This document shows positions 25,521 through 33,580 of a DNA stretch of 64,000 bases, piece after piece (positions within the stretch are counted from its first letter, which is position 1; each line of letters starts with the position of its first letter). Source of the stretch: Mesorhizobium amorphae CCNWGS0123 (lineage in GTDB: Bacteria; Pseudomonadota; Alphaproteobacteria; Rhizobiales; Rhizobiaceae); the NCBI RefSeq assembly GCF_001686985.1, contig NZ_CP015318.1:2912001-2976000 (forward strand). The letters run 5' to 3'. Both the position numbers and the translations under genes were made by a program. The notes below the pieces were generated by a model that saw only the letters and a program-made list of their open reading frames with translations, ran no database searches and was not told the DNA's origin.

Positions 25521-26017
25521 TCGTAATAGAAGTTTCGGCCTGACGATGTCGGCTTGAATGCATTCTTTCGCGTGCGCCATGATCTCCAGAAAATGCGAGC
25601 ATAAAGCTCGCTTTTAATTTCATGCCGCAAGATGATGCGACGTCGCGGCTGTCGTGTTGCTATCCTCTACAGCCTTCGTCGTCGCACTGGACAAGACGAA
25701 GCGAGCGATCCGGAAACTCTTCATTATCTTCGCAACGCGCAGTCGATGTCTGCGCTCGAAACGGTGCGAAAAATCCTGCGCGCATCGACAAGATCGACCA
25801 AGATAGAGCGTGAAGAATTTCCCGCGTAGAACTTCGTTGCGAGATCAAAGATGGGTAGTGAAATTCTTCGACGGTCAGCACGTTCGCATTGCGCTCGTAA
25901 CCGAAATTTAATCTGCTAAAATCAATGTAATGCTTCGCTGGCTAGACACGCGCGAGTCAGATAAGCATGACGCGCCGGGTCACTAACGGCCATCGGCAAC
26001 AACGCAAGGGGCATCGC
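25521..26017. other. Intergenic region after the DinB gene
   Basis: This stretch of about 500 bases holds the terminator at 25595-25616 and no convincing gene. Short open frames at 25622-25829 overlap each other in different frames and have no ribosome binding site or family match. The last 100 bases are AT-rich and probably hold the promoter of the histone-like gene. Confidence 0.5.
25595..25616 (+). terminator. Intrinsic terminator downstream of the DinB gene
   Basis: GCGAGC-ATAAA-GCTCGC is followed directly by TTTTAATTT. It lies 75 bases after the DinB stop. Confidence 0.7.
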
Positions 26018-26422
26018 ATGGCTAAGCAGTCATCCAAAGCGCCGGCATCCAAGGCACCGGCAAAGAAAGCACCAGTAAAAGCAGCAGCGGCGAAGGCCGC
26101 CACTGCAGTGAAGAAAGCAGCACCCGCTGCCAAGCCGAAGGCGGCAGCGCCCAAGGCAAAAGCAGCACCGGCAAAGAAGCCGGCTGCAAAGGCTGCGGCG
26201 AAACCCGCAGTGAAGAAGGCAGCACCGGCCAAGGCCAAGGCTGCACCGGCGAAGAAGGCAGCACCTGCCAAGAAGCCGGCTGCAAAGGCTGCGGCAAAAC
26301 CTGCGGCGAAGAAAGCAGCGCCAGCCAAGGCTCCGGTCAAGGCAGCCGCGGCGAAGTCTTCGGCACCGGTGAAGAAGGCAGCGCCTGCCAAGAAGGCGCC
26401 TGCGAAGGCCGCGAAGAAGTAA
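26018..26422 (+). CDS. Histone H1-like Lys/Ala/Pro-rich protein
   Basis: From ATG 26018, with AAGGGG eight bases upstream, the protein has 134 residues, almost all Lys, Ala and Pro in irregular repeats of the KKAAPAKA / KPAAKAAAK type. This is the composition of eukaryotic H1 tails and of bacterial H1-like proteins such as Chlamydia Hc1/Hc2, Bordetella BpH1 and Pseudomonas AlgP. Such proteins are strongly basic and bind DNA or RNA without sequence preference. There is no globular domain. The repeat region is prone to length change. A role in nucleoid compaction is inferred from composition only. Confidence 0.75.
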   Translation: MAKQSSKAPASKAPAKKAPVKAAAAKAATAVKKAAPAAKPKAAAPKAKAAPAKKPAAKAAAKPAVKKAAPAKAKAAPAKKAAPAKKPAAKAAAKPAAKKAAPAKAPVKAAAAKSSAPVKKAAPAKKAPAKAAKK

Positions 26423-26552
26423 TCGCGTTTCTTCGCGCGCCGGGGACAGTACCGGGACATGAGGGCGGGTGCCTTGGATGCACCGCGCTCTCCGCACCGG
26501 TGTTGAGGCGCACGAAAAGAGGGGCGGACGTAGATATCTTTCGCAGCTCCCA

Positions 26553-26590
26553 GGACTTCGCCCCACGGCGAAGTCCGGTGGGGCTTTTTT
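26553..26590 (+). terminator. Terminator hairpin overlapping an alternative stem
   Basis: GGACTTCGCC-CCAC-GGCGAAGTCC (26553-26576) is a perfect 10-bp stem. Overlapping it, GCCCCA...TGGGGC (26560-26584), followed by TTTTTT (26585-26590), makes a terminator. The two stems exclude each other. It lies 130 bases after the histone-like gene and may end its transcript, or end a separate small RNA. Confidence 0.65.
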
Positions 26591-26646
26591 GTTGCCGTGA
26601 AGGACGCGCAAGAAGGGCCGGCTACCTCGGCATGGCGAGAGCCTTT

Positions 26647-26847
26647 TCAAGCACGTGTAGTGCCTCGGTTGGCATTTTCTTCCTCACGCCACTCTGGCAG
26701 TCCGGCAACCATTATGCGCTCGATGCGCCTTTCGATTTTCGAAACCATCTCCGCGCCCAATTGCTCGCGCTTTGCAAAAGCAAGGTTGTTGCGTTGAATC
26801 GCAAGCGATTTACGCCAGATCTCCTCAGACTGGTATTTGGTTTCCAC
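26647..26847 (-). CDS. Small hydrophilic protein, uncertain
   Basis: A GTG start at 26847, with GAGG seven bases upstream, opens a 66-codon frame with balanced composition (YQSEEIWRKSLAIQRNNLAF, KIERRIERIMVAGLPEW). It contains no Cys and is predicted mostly helical. No family is recognised. It stands alone in a relatively AT-rich intergenic region, which makes a chance frame less likely, but conservation is untested. Confidence 0.4.
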   Translation of the reverse strand: METKYQSEEIWRKSLAIQRNNLAFAKREQLGAEMVSKIERRIERIMVAGLPEWREEENANRGTTRA

Positions 26848-27138
26848 GTGACGACCTCATGCTTTCCGCTAGGCATATAAGGAGTTCGGCCCGGATCGCG
26901 ACAAGCGCGCGCTCAAATTTCAAACTGAGATACTAACCAAGCACGGTATTGCGGCCGGCAGCCTTGACGGCGAACGCGAGATCTAGCCCACAACCTTCAC
27001 CACTAACACGTTCGTGTAGACGCCCATGTGCTCTCGCTCGCCGAAGCCGATCTCTGGCGGCTGGTTTTTTCCTTTCTGGCTGTTGCGTGGGCGAGGGCGC
27101 CCGGTCAACAGTGCCGGTCCGCAAACAGGGAACCGATC

Positions 27139-27735
27139 ATGCCGAAGCTGCTCTACGCGTCCACGTCCCCCTATAGCTCCAAGGTGCGCATGGCGGCACT
27201 CTATGCCGGCATCGCTGTCGATCTCGTGCCTGTGAAGACCGAGGACAAGCCGGCCGAGCTGATATCAGCCAATCCGCTCGGCAAGATCCCGGTGCTGGTG
27301 CTCGACGATGGCCGCTCGATCCATGACAGCCGTGCCATCACCCAGCACCTCAACCGGCTGTCGAAGAGCGCGCTGTTTCCTCGCAACCCCGACAAGCGGC
27401 TCGAGGCCGAGGTGCTGGAGGCCATGGCCGACGGCATCTGCGATTGCGCACTGTCGATGGTCTATGAGCGGCGCACGCGGCCGGAGGAGATGGTCTATCA
27501 GCCCTGGCTCGACCGCCAGTGGGCAAAGATCACCGCAGCCCTCGACCTGCTCAACGCCAACCCGCCGAAACTGCCGAAGAAGATCACCGCCGGCCAGATG
27601 GCGCTGCGCGCCTGCCTCGGCTATCTCGCGCTGCGCTTTGCCGGCAAATGGGAAAAGGGTCGCGGCCGGCTGACCCGCTGGGCGGCGCGCTTTGACGAGA
27701 AGTTCCCGGAGCTGAAGGGCGCGGTGCCGGGGTAG
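27139..27735 (+). CDS. Glutathione S-transferase family protein
   Basis: The ATG at 27139 is preceded by AGGGAA and gives 198 residues; an upstream start would add 37 residues without family character. The thioredoxin-fold domain starts KLLYASTSPYSSKVRMAALY and contains NPLGKIPVLVLDDG (the cis-proline) and IHDSRAITQHL. An all-helical domain follows (WLDRQWAKITAAL). It should conjugate glutathione to an electrophile or act as a reductase in the cytosol. It stands alone, followed by a palindromic repeat. Confidence 0.88.
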   Translation: MPKLLYASTSPYSSKVRMAALYAGIAVDLVPVKTEDKPAELISANPLGKIPVLVLDDGRSIHDSRAITQHLNRLSKSALFPRNPDKRLEAEVLEAMADGICDCALSMVYERRTRPEEMVYQPWLDRQWAKITAALDLLNANPPKLPKKITAGQMALRACLGYLALRFAGKWEKGRGRLTRWAARFDEKFPELKGAVPG

Positions 27736-27776
27736 AAGCTGCGCATCTCCCCCACGAGGGGGGAGATCGGCAGCTT
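27736..27776. repeat. Palindromic intergenic repeat
   Basis: AAGCTGC and GCAGCTT flank the inner palindrome ATCTCCCCCACGAGGGGGGA and the closing GAT. A related CTCCCCC...GGGGGGAG hairpin recurs at 58783-58806 and, degenerate, near 51630, each just after a gene. Confidence 0.6.
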
Positions 27777-27852
27777 GGCCGCCGCGCTCCACTTCCATAT
27801 TGACCGCATTCATGCTTGCCTGTCGCTTGCAAATCGCACACGGGCGGTGAGC

Positions 27853-28236
27853 ATGCCGAGATCAGTCACCACGACCAGCAGCACAGCGGATCCCATGCTC
27901 GAGCGTCTGCGCGCCGCGCTTGGCCAGCGCGCCTTCACTGAGCAGAAGATGTTCGGCGGCACCTGCTTTCTCGTCAACGGAAACATGCTCGTCGGAACCT
28001 CGAAGCGCGGGCTGCTGGTCCGCGTCGGCAAGGCCGCGCATGAAGCGGCGGTCGCACGTCCGCATGCACGCCCCATGGAAATGGGCGGGCGTTCGATGGA
28101 AGGCTACGTCCATGTCGCGCCGGAGGGCACAGCGACAAAAGCCGATCTTGGCGGCTGGGTCGATCTCGCGCTGGCATTCGTCGGCACGCTTCCACCAAAA
28201 TCGAAACCCGCCAAGGTCGCAAACAAGCGCGCCTGA
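27853..28236 (+). CDS. TfoX/Sxy N-terminal-domain protein
   Basis: From ATG 27853 the 127-residue protein carries LERLRAALGQRAFTEQKMFG, then GTCFLVNGNMLVGTSKRGLL and VRVG, the fold and signature of the TfoX N-terminal domain, and a basic Lys/Pro tail. The C-terminal TfoX domain is absent. TfoX/Sxy regulates competence in gamma-proteobacteria. Single-domain proteins in rhizobia have no proven role. It sits between GST and GFA genes on the same strand. Confidence 0.82.
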   Translation: MPRSVTTTSSTADPMLERLRAALGQRAFTEQKMFGGTCFLVNGNMLVGTSKRGLLVRVGKAAHEAAVARPHARPMEMGGRSMEGYVHVAPEGTATKADLGGWVDLALAFVGTLPPKSKPAKVANKRA

Positions 28237-28309
28237 ACGGATGGCGCAGCGCACTCTGGGTTCCGCCAGGTCAATGTTGCCGAGGGGCGCACGGCGAGGA
28301 GAGGGTGCG

Positions 28310-28732
28310 ATGGTCCATCTTACGGGAAATTGCATGTGCGGGGCAGTCGCCTGGACCTACTCCGGGGCCTTGACGCGCAACCTGGTCTGTCACTGCGCCG
28401 ATTGCCAGCGCGCCACGTCCTCCCCCGTCACGGCCTTCCTGGGCATGAAGCCGGAGCATCTGAACTGGACCGGCGAAATTGTGCATTACGAGAGCACCCC
28501 AGGAACATTTCGGGGATTTTGCTCGTCCTGCGGCACAAGGCTCTATTTCCGCTCCCGGAAATGGCCTTTGGAAATTCACGTCCACGCCGCCACGATGACC
28601 GACCCGGGCGAATACCAACCAGACGCGCAGGTCTTCATGCGCTCGCGGGTGAAATGGCTCGACCGACTGCAGTCGCTTCCCGCTCATCAGGGTTTTCAGC
28701 AAGCTCCGTCGAATTCTGCCGATACGCCCTGA
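28310..28732 (+). CDS. GFA-family (glutathione-dependent formaldehyde-activating-like) protein
   Basis: The 140-residue protein from ATG 28310, with GAGGAGAGGG upstream, has the zinc-binding cysteine pattern of the family: GNCMCGAVAWTY, CHCADCQRATSS and CSSCGTRLYFRS. The prototype, Gfa of Paracoccus, was proposed to speed the adduct of formaldehyde and glutathione, though this is disputed and most members lack a known function. It is probably cytosolic. It ends 123 bases before the ROK gene. Confidence 0.88.
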   Translation: MVHLTGNCMCGAVAWTYSGALTRNLVCHCADCQRATSSPVTAFLGMKPEHLNWTGEIVHYESTPGTFRGFCSSCGTRLYFRSRKWPLEIHVHAATMTDPGEYQPDAQVFMRSRVKWLDRLQSLPAHQGFQQAPSNSADTP

Positions 28733-28855
28733 GGTCGGAGCGAACGCGCGCCTGCCTGAACGGACAAGTTTGTTGCCCGCTCGTACAAAGTTCTCGAAAC
28801 CGGCAAGCTCTTGGGCTAGAAAGGTTTTTAAGAATGGCGGCGTGAACCCTTTGTA

Positions 28856-30127
28856 ATGAACATTACCGACGACGACAGCCCGAATGGCGCACGCAACGCC
28901 ATGTTCACGCCGCCTGGGGATGGCGCCGGCGCGGAGCGGGCAGGGCGGCCGCGCAAGGCGCTGCTGTCGTCCTCGATGGTCGGCTCGACCAATCGCGGCC
29001 GCGTGCTTCAGACCCTGTTCGATCTCGGTCCGACCAGTCGCGCCGATCTGGCGCGGCTGGCCGGCGTCAACCGCACCACCATCTCCGGCATCGTGCAGCC
29101 GCTGATCGACGACCAGGTGCTGGTCGAAAGCGATCCGATCCCCGCCAATCCGGGCGGCGGCAAGCCGGCGCGGCCGCTGTGGTTCTCGCCCAAGGCGCGT
29201 CCGATCTGCGGCGTGCTGTTGATGCCGGACGCGGTGCATGCCTGCGTGTCGACGCTGGATGGCAAGATCGAGGCGGAGCGCAAGATGGCGCTGCCCGACG
29301 GCAGGGGGCCGGTCCAGCCGATCATCGAGACGATTGCTGAGTGTGTAGGCGACACGCTGGCCAAGGCGCGGCGCACGCCCTTCGGCATCGGCGTCGGCGT
29401 CGGCGGCATGGTCGACACCGATCGCGGCTCGATCGTCACCGTCAACCTGGCGCCCGCGCTCGACCGCTATCCGCTGGCCGACGAGCTTGGCCGCCGCTTC
29501 GGCCTGCCGGTCAAGCTCGACCACCATCCGCGCGCGCTGCTGCTCGGCGACCGCTGGTTCGGCGCCGGGCGCGGCGTCAGGCAATTCGCCGTCGTCTTCA
29601 CCGGCGAGGTGCTCGGCGGCGCGCTCTATTTCGACGGCCATCTCTATCGCGGCACGGCAGGGGCAGGAGGCGAACTCGGCCACACCTTCGTGCAGCTCGA
29701 CGGCGAACTCTGCCGCTGCGGCCGGCGCGGCTGCTGGGACACGATCGCGACGCTGAGCTGGCTCAGGCGCGAAGCAGCCAGTGCGGGCCTGCCCGAACCC
29801 GAGCTGATCGACGCTGGCCGTCTCGTCGATATGGCCGCGCACCAGGTACCGGGCGCCGAGAAACTGCTCGACCGCTATGCCCGCAATGTCGCCGTCGGCA
29901 TCGCCAACCTGCAGCAGACGGTGGCGCCCAACATCTTCATCCTGCATGGCGATGTCGTGCTTGGCGGCGACCGCCTGCTCGAAGCCATCGCCGCCCATGT
30001 CCGTGCCATGGTGCCGGCGCGGCCGGGAGGCAAGATCGAATTCATCGCCGGTGACGCGGGCGATGGCGCGGCATTGCTGGGTGCTGCGGGGTTGGTGATT
30101 TCGGAGCTTCTGCAACTGCCAATTTAG
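28856..30127 (+). CDS. ROK-family transcriptional regulator
   Basis: The 423-residue protein has an N-terminal winged helix (NRGRVLQTLFDLGPTSRADL, ARLAGVNRTTISGIVQPLID) and a ROK sugar-kinase-like domain with the zinc motif CRCGRRGCWDT and the GAGGELGH loop. Such NagC/XylR-type proteins repress sugar uptake operons and release DNA when they bind a sugar. It converges on the transporter operon that ends at 30338, separated from it by one copy of the mosaic repeat, and is the natural candidate for its regulator. The residues needed for sugar kinase activity were not checked, so a pure regulator role is inferred. Confidence 0.88.
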   Translation: MNITDDDSPNGARNAMFTPPGDGAGAERAGRPRKALLSSSMVGSTNRGRVLQTLFDLGPTSRADLARLAGVNRTTISGIVQPLIDDQVLVESDPIPANPGGGKPARPLWFSPKARPICGVLLMPDAVHACVSTLDGKIEAERKMALPDGRGPVQPIIETIAECVGDTLAKARRTPFGIGVGVGGMVDTDRGSIVTVNLAPALDRYPLADELGRRFGLPVKLDHHPRALLLGDRWFGAGRGVRQFAVVFTGEVLGGALYFDGHLYRGTAGAGGELGHTFVQLDGELCRCGRRGCWDTIATLSWLRREAASAGLPEPELIDAGRLVDMAAHQVPGAEKLLDRYARNVAVGIANLQQTVAPNIFILHGDVVLGGDRLLEAIAAHVRAMVPARPGGKIEFIAGDAGDGAALLGAAGLVISELLQLPI

Positions 30128-30139
30128 GGGGGCCGACGT

Positions 30140-30331
30140 CCCCTTCTCCCCTTGTGGGAGAAGGGGCCGAGCGAAGCTCGGTCGGACGAGGGGTGTTGGA
30201 AGGATCGCTGCGCCGAAGAATTAAACGCTTGAAAGCATGCTATTTTTCCACGCTGCGTTTCTTCGCGCACCCCTCATCCGTCTCGGCGCTGCGCGCCGAT
30301 CCACCTTCTCCCTCAAGGGGAGAAGGGGAAG
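30140..30331. repeat. Mosaic intergenic element, left copy
   Basis: The element runs from the CTTCTCCCCTTGTGGGAGAAG palindrome and CCGAGCGAAGCTCGG palindrome, through GAGGGGTGTTGGAAGGATCG followed by CTGCGC, an AT-rich core, and CACCCCTCATCCGTC. It then has CGGCGCTGCGCGCCG and a second TTCTCCC/GGGAGAA palindrome. The same order of blocks, inverted, is found at 35795-35992. Confidence 0.8.
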
Positions 30332-30337
30332 TCCGCG

Positions 30338-31813
30338 CTACCCCATCAGCCCCGGAAAACTCCCGAACCACGGCCGCATGCGCTCGAACCGCGCAGCCAT
30401 GTTCAGCACGCTTTCGTCGGCATGGCGCCGCCCGATGATCTGCATCCCGACCGGCAGGCCCTGTGGCGTCAGCCCGGCCGGAACCGAGATCGCCGGGTGG
30501 CCGGTATAGTTGATCGGGTAGGTCATGCACCAGCCGATCAGCGGATCGACTGCCTCGCCATTGATCGAGGTCGGGCCGATCGTGTTGCCGTCGGTCGCGT
30601 TCTTCACCGGCGGAATGGCCAGCGTCGGCGAGACGATCAGGTCATGCGTTTCGAACAAATCCTCGAGCCCGTCGCTGACGCCGGTGCGTAGCAGGTCGTC
30701 GAGCGCGTGCTCGACCGCCGACACTTTGTAGGCGCCTTCCAGCATGGCCAGGAATTGCGGCGTCAGCACTGCTGCGTGTTCGCCCTTCAGGTCGATGCCT
30801 TCCTGCTTCCAGTAGACGGCGATCGCCGCATAGTGGATCGAGATCGTGCGCACCCAGAGCGCCGCCAACTCCTTGTGGTCGGCCTTGAAATCGGGCTCGA
30901 CCTCATTGACCTCGACGCCGCCCTGCCGCATCGCCTCGACTGCGTCGGCAATGACGGCTGCTACGTGGCGGTCGACCGGAAAATTGCCGAGGCGCTGGCT
31001 GTAGGCGACGCGCAGCTTCCGCGCCGGCGCCTGCACGGCGCCGATATAGTCGACGCCGTCATCGGGCAGGCTTAGCGGGTCGCGGCTGTGCGGACCGGCC
31101 ATCACCTTGGCCATCAGCGCGGCGTCGGCCACGGTACGCGTCAGCGGTCCGATATGGACCAGCGGATGCCCCCACAGGAAGCCGTCGGGACGGGTCACCG
31201 AAGGGATGCGGCCGAAGGACGGCTTGAAGCCGACGCAGCCGCTGAACGAGGCGGGGATGCGCACCGACCCGCCGCCGTCCGTGCCTTGCGCCAGCGCCGC
31301 CATGCCGTCGGCCACCGCCGCGGCACTGCCGCCCGACGAGCCGCCGGAATTGTAGCCGATCGCAAACGGCGTGCTGGTCGGACCGAAACGCAGATTGTCG
31401 GTGATGCCCTTGTGGCCGAACTCCGGCGTGTTGGTCTTGCCGAGCACGATGGCGCCGGCACCGAGCAGGCGCTCGACCGCAGCCGCGCTGGTCTTCGGCA
31501 CCCGGTTCTTGACCGCCCGCGATGCCATCGATGTCGGCACGCCGGCGACGTCGTCGAGATCCTTGATGCCGACCGGCACGCCATGCAGGGGGCCGAGCGG
31601 ACCGCCGGCCATCACCGCCTTTTCGGCGACGCGCGCGGCATCCATCGCCTTGTCGCCGAGCACCAGCGTGTAGGCGTTGACCACCGGGTTGCGCGCTTCG
31701 ATGCGGCGCAGATACGCCTCGGTCACTTCGACAGGCGACAGGTCACGGCGGCGGATGCGCTCGGCCAGTTCCGTGGCCGGCAGGAAGCAAAGCTGCGTTT
31801 CTGCAGAAGTCAT
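30338..31813 (-). CDS. Amidase-signature-family amidase
   Basis: From ATG 31813 the protein has 491 residues. The Ser-cisSer-Lys triad is visible: Lys84 in VGIKDLDD, Ser159 in the SGGSSGGS stretch and Ser183 in GTDGGGSVR. AS-family enzymes hydrolyse amide bonds of small molecules, often aryl or aliphatic amides or carbamoyl groups. It is the last gene of the operon that begins with the binding protein at 35629, and follows the cyclase-family gene after 14 bases. Its stop lies a few bases from the left mosaic repeat. Substrate unknown. Confidence 0.9.
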   Translation of the reverse strand: MTSAETQLCFLPATELAERIRRRDLSPVEVTEAYLRRIEARNPVVNAYTLVLGDKAMDAARVAEKAVMAGGPLGPLHGVPVGIKDLDDVAGVPTSMASRAVKNRVPKTSAAAVERLLGAGAIVLGKTNTPEFGHKGITDNLRFGPTSTPFAIGYNSGGSSGGSAAAVADGMAALAQGTDGGGSVRIPASFSGCVGFKPSFGRIPSVTRPDGFLWGHPLVHIGPLTRTVADAALMAKVMAGPHSRDPLSLPDDGVDYIGAVQAPARKLRVAYSQRLGNFPVDRHVAAVIADAVEAMRQGGVEVNEVEPDFKADHKELAALWVRTISIHYAAIAVYWKQEGIDLKGEHAAVLTPQFLAMLEGAYKVSAVEHALDDLLRTGVSDGLEDLFETHDLIVSPTLAIPPVKNATDGNTIGPTSINGEAVDPLIGWCMTYPINYTGHPAISVPAGLTPQGLPVGMQIIGRRHADESVLNMAARFERMRPWFGSFPGLMG

Positions 31814-31827
31814 GAAGCCATTTCCGT

Positions 31828-32787
31828 CTATTTGATGAACACTGGATTTGCCGAGCCGCCGGTGCCCTTGCTGACCTTGGCGGGGCCTGCGCAGTAAAAA
31901 CCTTCGTAGCGGCGGTCGGCGGCACAGTCGGCCGCCAGCGCATCGAGTGACGCCATCTCGGTGAAGACGACGCCGAGATTGCGCATCAGCGCCGCGTGCA
32001 GCACCAGCATCAGGCCGGTCTCGGGTTCGTAGGTCGTCTCGTTGGCCAGCGTGTCGGTGACCAGGCTGGGGATCTGCATCTCGTCGAACCAGCGCACCAG
32101 GTCGAGGCTGAAGGTCAGGCCGGGCTCCCAATAGTTTTCACCGACCGTCTGACTGCCCGCCGCCAGCGCACCGACCCAGCCGGTGCGGACAAGCAGGATG
32201 CTGCGCGGCAGGATCTCGACACCTTGCGCCCGCGCGCACTCCATCAGGTCCAGATGCGTGAAGGTCTCGGCGCGTTCGAGCGCCGGCTTGCCGCGGAAGC
32301 GGGCAATGTCGATGAGCACGCCGCGGCCGACGATACCACGCTCGGCGATCGGCATGATGCCGGCCCTGGTCATGCCGCCATTGGTGCTCGATGCCGGAAA
32401 GCCGTTCCACAGCGTGTCGTCGAACCACATGTGGCCGAGCGCATCGCAATGCGTGCCGGCCTGGGTGAAACCGTTGACGTAGTCGTCGGCGAATTCGAGG
32501 CCGCCGGGCAGGGGATGCCAGTGGCCGTTCTCGAAGCCGGCCTTGTCGGCGACCATGAAATGCTTGGCCGGCCAGCGGCCGGGAAACACCGCATCGCCAT
32601 CATGGGTGGCGATTGGCACGCCGAGCGTGAAGGTGCGGCCGTGGCGCACGCTCGCCAGGCCGCGCTTGACCTCGTCGGCAGTGAGATAGTTGAGCGCGCC
32701 GATCTCGTCCTCGGCGCCCCAGTATCCCCAGCGGTTGGGCGCGTCGGCGAGCAGCCGGCGCAGCGTCATCGTGTCGGTCGCGCTCAT
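31828..32787 (-). CDS. Cyclase-family hydrolase (kynurenine formamidase-like)
   Basis: The 319-residue protein has the metal-binding motif THCDALGHMW (HxxxxDxxxH type, His-x-Asp then His) and FTHLDLMECARAQGVEI, characteristic of the bacterial putative-cyclase/KynB-like family. That family uses zinc or manganese to hydrolyse amides, cyclic amides or lactones. The start at 32787 overlaps the stop of the ABC ATPase gene by four bases, so it is co-translated with the transporter. Together with the amidase it points to catabolism of an imported amide- or lactam-type compound. Confidence 0.85.
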   Translation of the reverse strand: MSATDTMTLRRLLADAPNRWGYWGAEDEIGALNYLTADEVKRGLASVRHGRTFTLGVPIATHDGDAVFPGRWPAKHFMVADKAGFENGHWHPLPGGLEFADDYVNGFTQAGTHCDALGHMWFDDTLWNGFPASSTNGGMTRAGIMPIAERGIVGRGVLIDIARFRGKPALERAETFTHLDLMECARAQGVEILPRSILLVRTGWVGALAAGSQTVGENYWEPGLTFSLDLVRWFDEMQIPSLVTDTLANETTYEPETGLMLVLHAALMRNLGVVFTEMASLDALAADCAADRRYEGFYCAGPAKVSKGTGGSANPVFIK

Positions 32788-33578
32788 GCGCCAGTCTCCG
32801 CGATTGCCGCTCGAGGCGTCATCGCCTCCCTGGCGCCGGTGATGTAGGCGACCACGTCCTCCATATTGGTGGCGGCGCTGGCGAGGTCGGCAACCTTGCG
32901 GCCGCGGCGCATCACCACCACCCGGTTGCACACCTGCCAGAGGTGATCGAGATTGTGCGTGACCATGACGATGGTCAGCCCCTGGGCGCCGAGCCGCCTG
33001 ATCAAGTCGAGCACCTCGCGCGATTCGCGCACGCCAAGTGCGGCGGTCGGCTCGTCGAGCAGGAGCAATTTGTGGCCCCAGAAGGCGCCGCGCGCGATCG
33101 CCACCAGCTGGCGCTGGCCGCCTGACATGCGGTCGACCGGCTTGCTGCGCACGCCGGGGATGTCGATGTTGAGCTGCTCGAGGCCGCGTATCGCTGTGTC
33201 GCCCATCGACTTCCGGCGGATCCAGCGCAGCAGCGCCGGACCGCGGCCAAGTGCCAGCTCGCGCCCAAGGAAGAAGTTCTCGGCCGCGGTGAAGGTGCCG
33301 ATCAGCGAAAGGTCCTGATAGACTGTCTCGATGCCGAGGCGTTGCGCCTCGGCCGGCGGCGACAGTTTCTGCGGCCGCCCTTCGAGGATCACCTCGCCGG
33401 AGGTCGGATCATGCGCACCGGCAAGGATCTTGATCAGCGTCGACTTGCCGGCACCATTGTCGCCGACCAGGCCGATGATGTCGCCCCTGGCGATGTCGAG
33501 CGAGACATTGTCGAGCGCCTGGATGCCGCCGAAGCTGCGGCAGATGTGGCGGAGCGAAAGCAGCGAAGCCTGGCCCAT
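32784..33578 (-). CDS. Sugar-type ABC transporter ATPase (single domain)
   Basis: From ATG 33578 the protein has 264 residues with one ATPase domain: Walker A GDNGAGKSTLIK, Q-loop YQDLS, signature MSGGQRQLVAIARG, Walker B LLLLDEPTAALG and the switch His in VTHNLDHLW. The half-size, single-domain form is that of FrcA-like rhizobial carbohydrate importers rather than of the two-domain RbsA. It is three bases downstream of the permease gene and overlaps the hydrolase gene, and should power uptake by the permease at 33581-34645. Confidence 0.92.
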   Translation of the reverse strand: MGQASLLSLRHICRSFGGIQALDNVSLDIARGDIIGLVGDNGAGKSTLIKILAGAHDPTSGEVILEGRPQKLSPPAEAQRLGIETVYQDLSLIGTFTAAENFFLGRELALGRGPALLRWIRRKSMGDTAIRGLEQLNIDIPGVRSKPVDRMSGGQRQLVAIARGAFWGHKLLLLDEPTAALGVRESREVLDLIRRLGAQGLTIVMVTHNLDHLWQVCNRVVVMRRGRKVADLASAATNMEDVVAYITGAREAMTPRAAIAETGA

Positions 33579-33580
33579 GG

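Noticed and set aside
25622..25829. Two overlapping short plus-strand frames of 63-65 codons
   Set aside because: They compete with each other in different frames, lack ribosome sites and fall in a likely promoter region.
26018..26422. DNA-level tandem repeat or CRISPR-like array
   Set aside because: The repetition is of codons for Lys, Ala and Pro, with no fixed repeat length or spacers; it is a coding low-complexity region.
28271..30115. 614-codon open frame on the minus strand opposite the ROK gene
   Set aside because: It mirrors the ROK gene frame; the plus-strand product has clear family motifs, while this frame is rich in Arg, His and Gln without family character, as expected of a GC-rich antisense frame.
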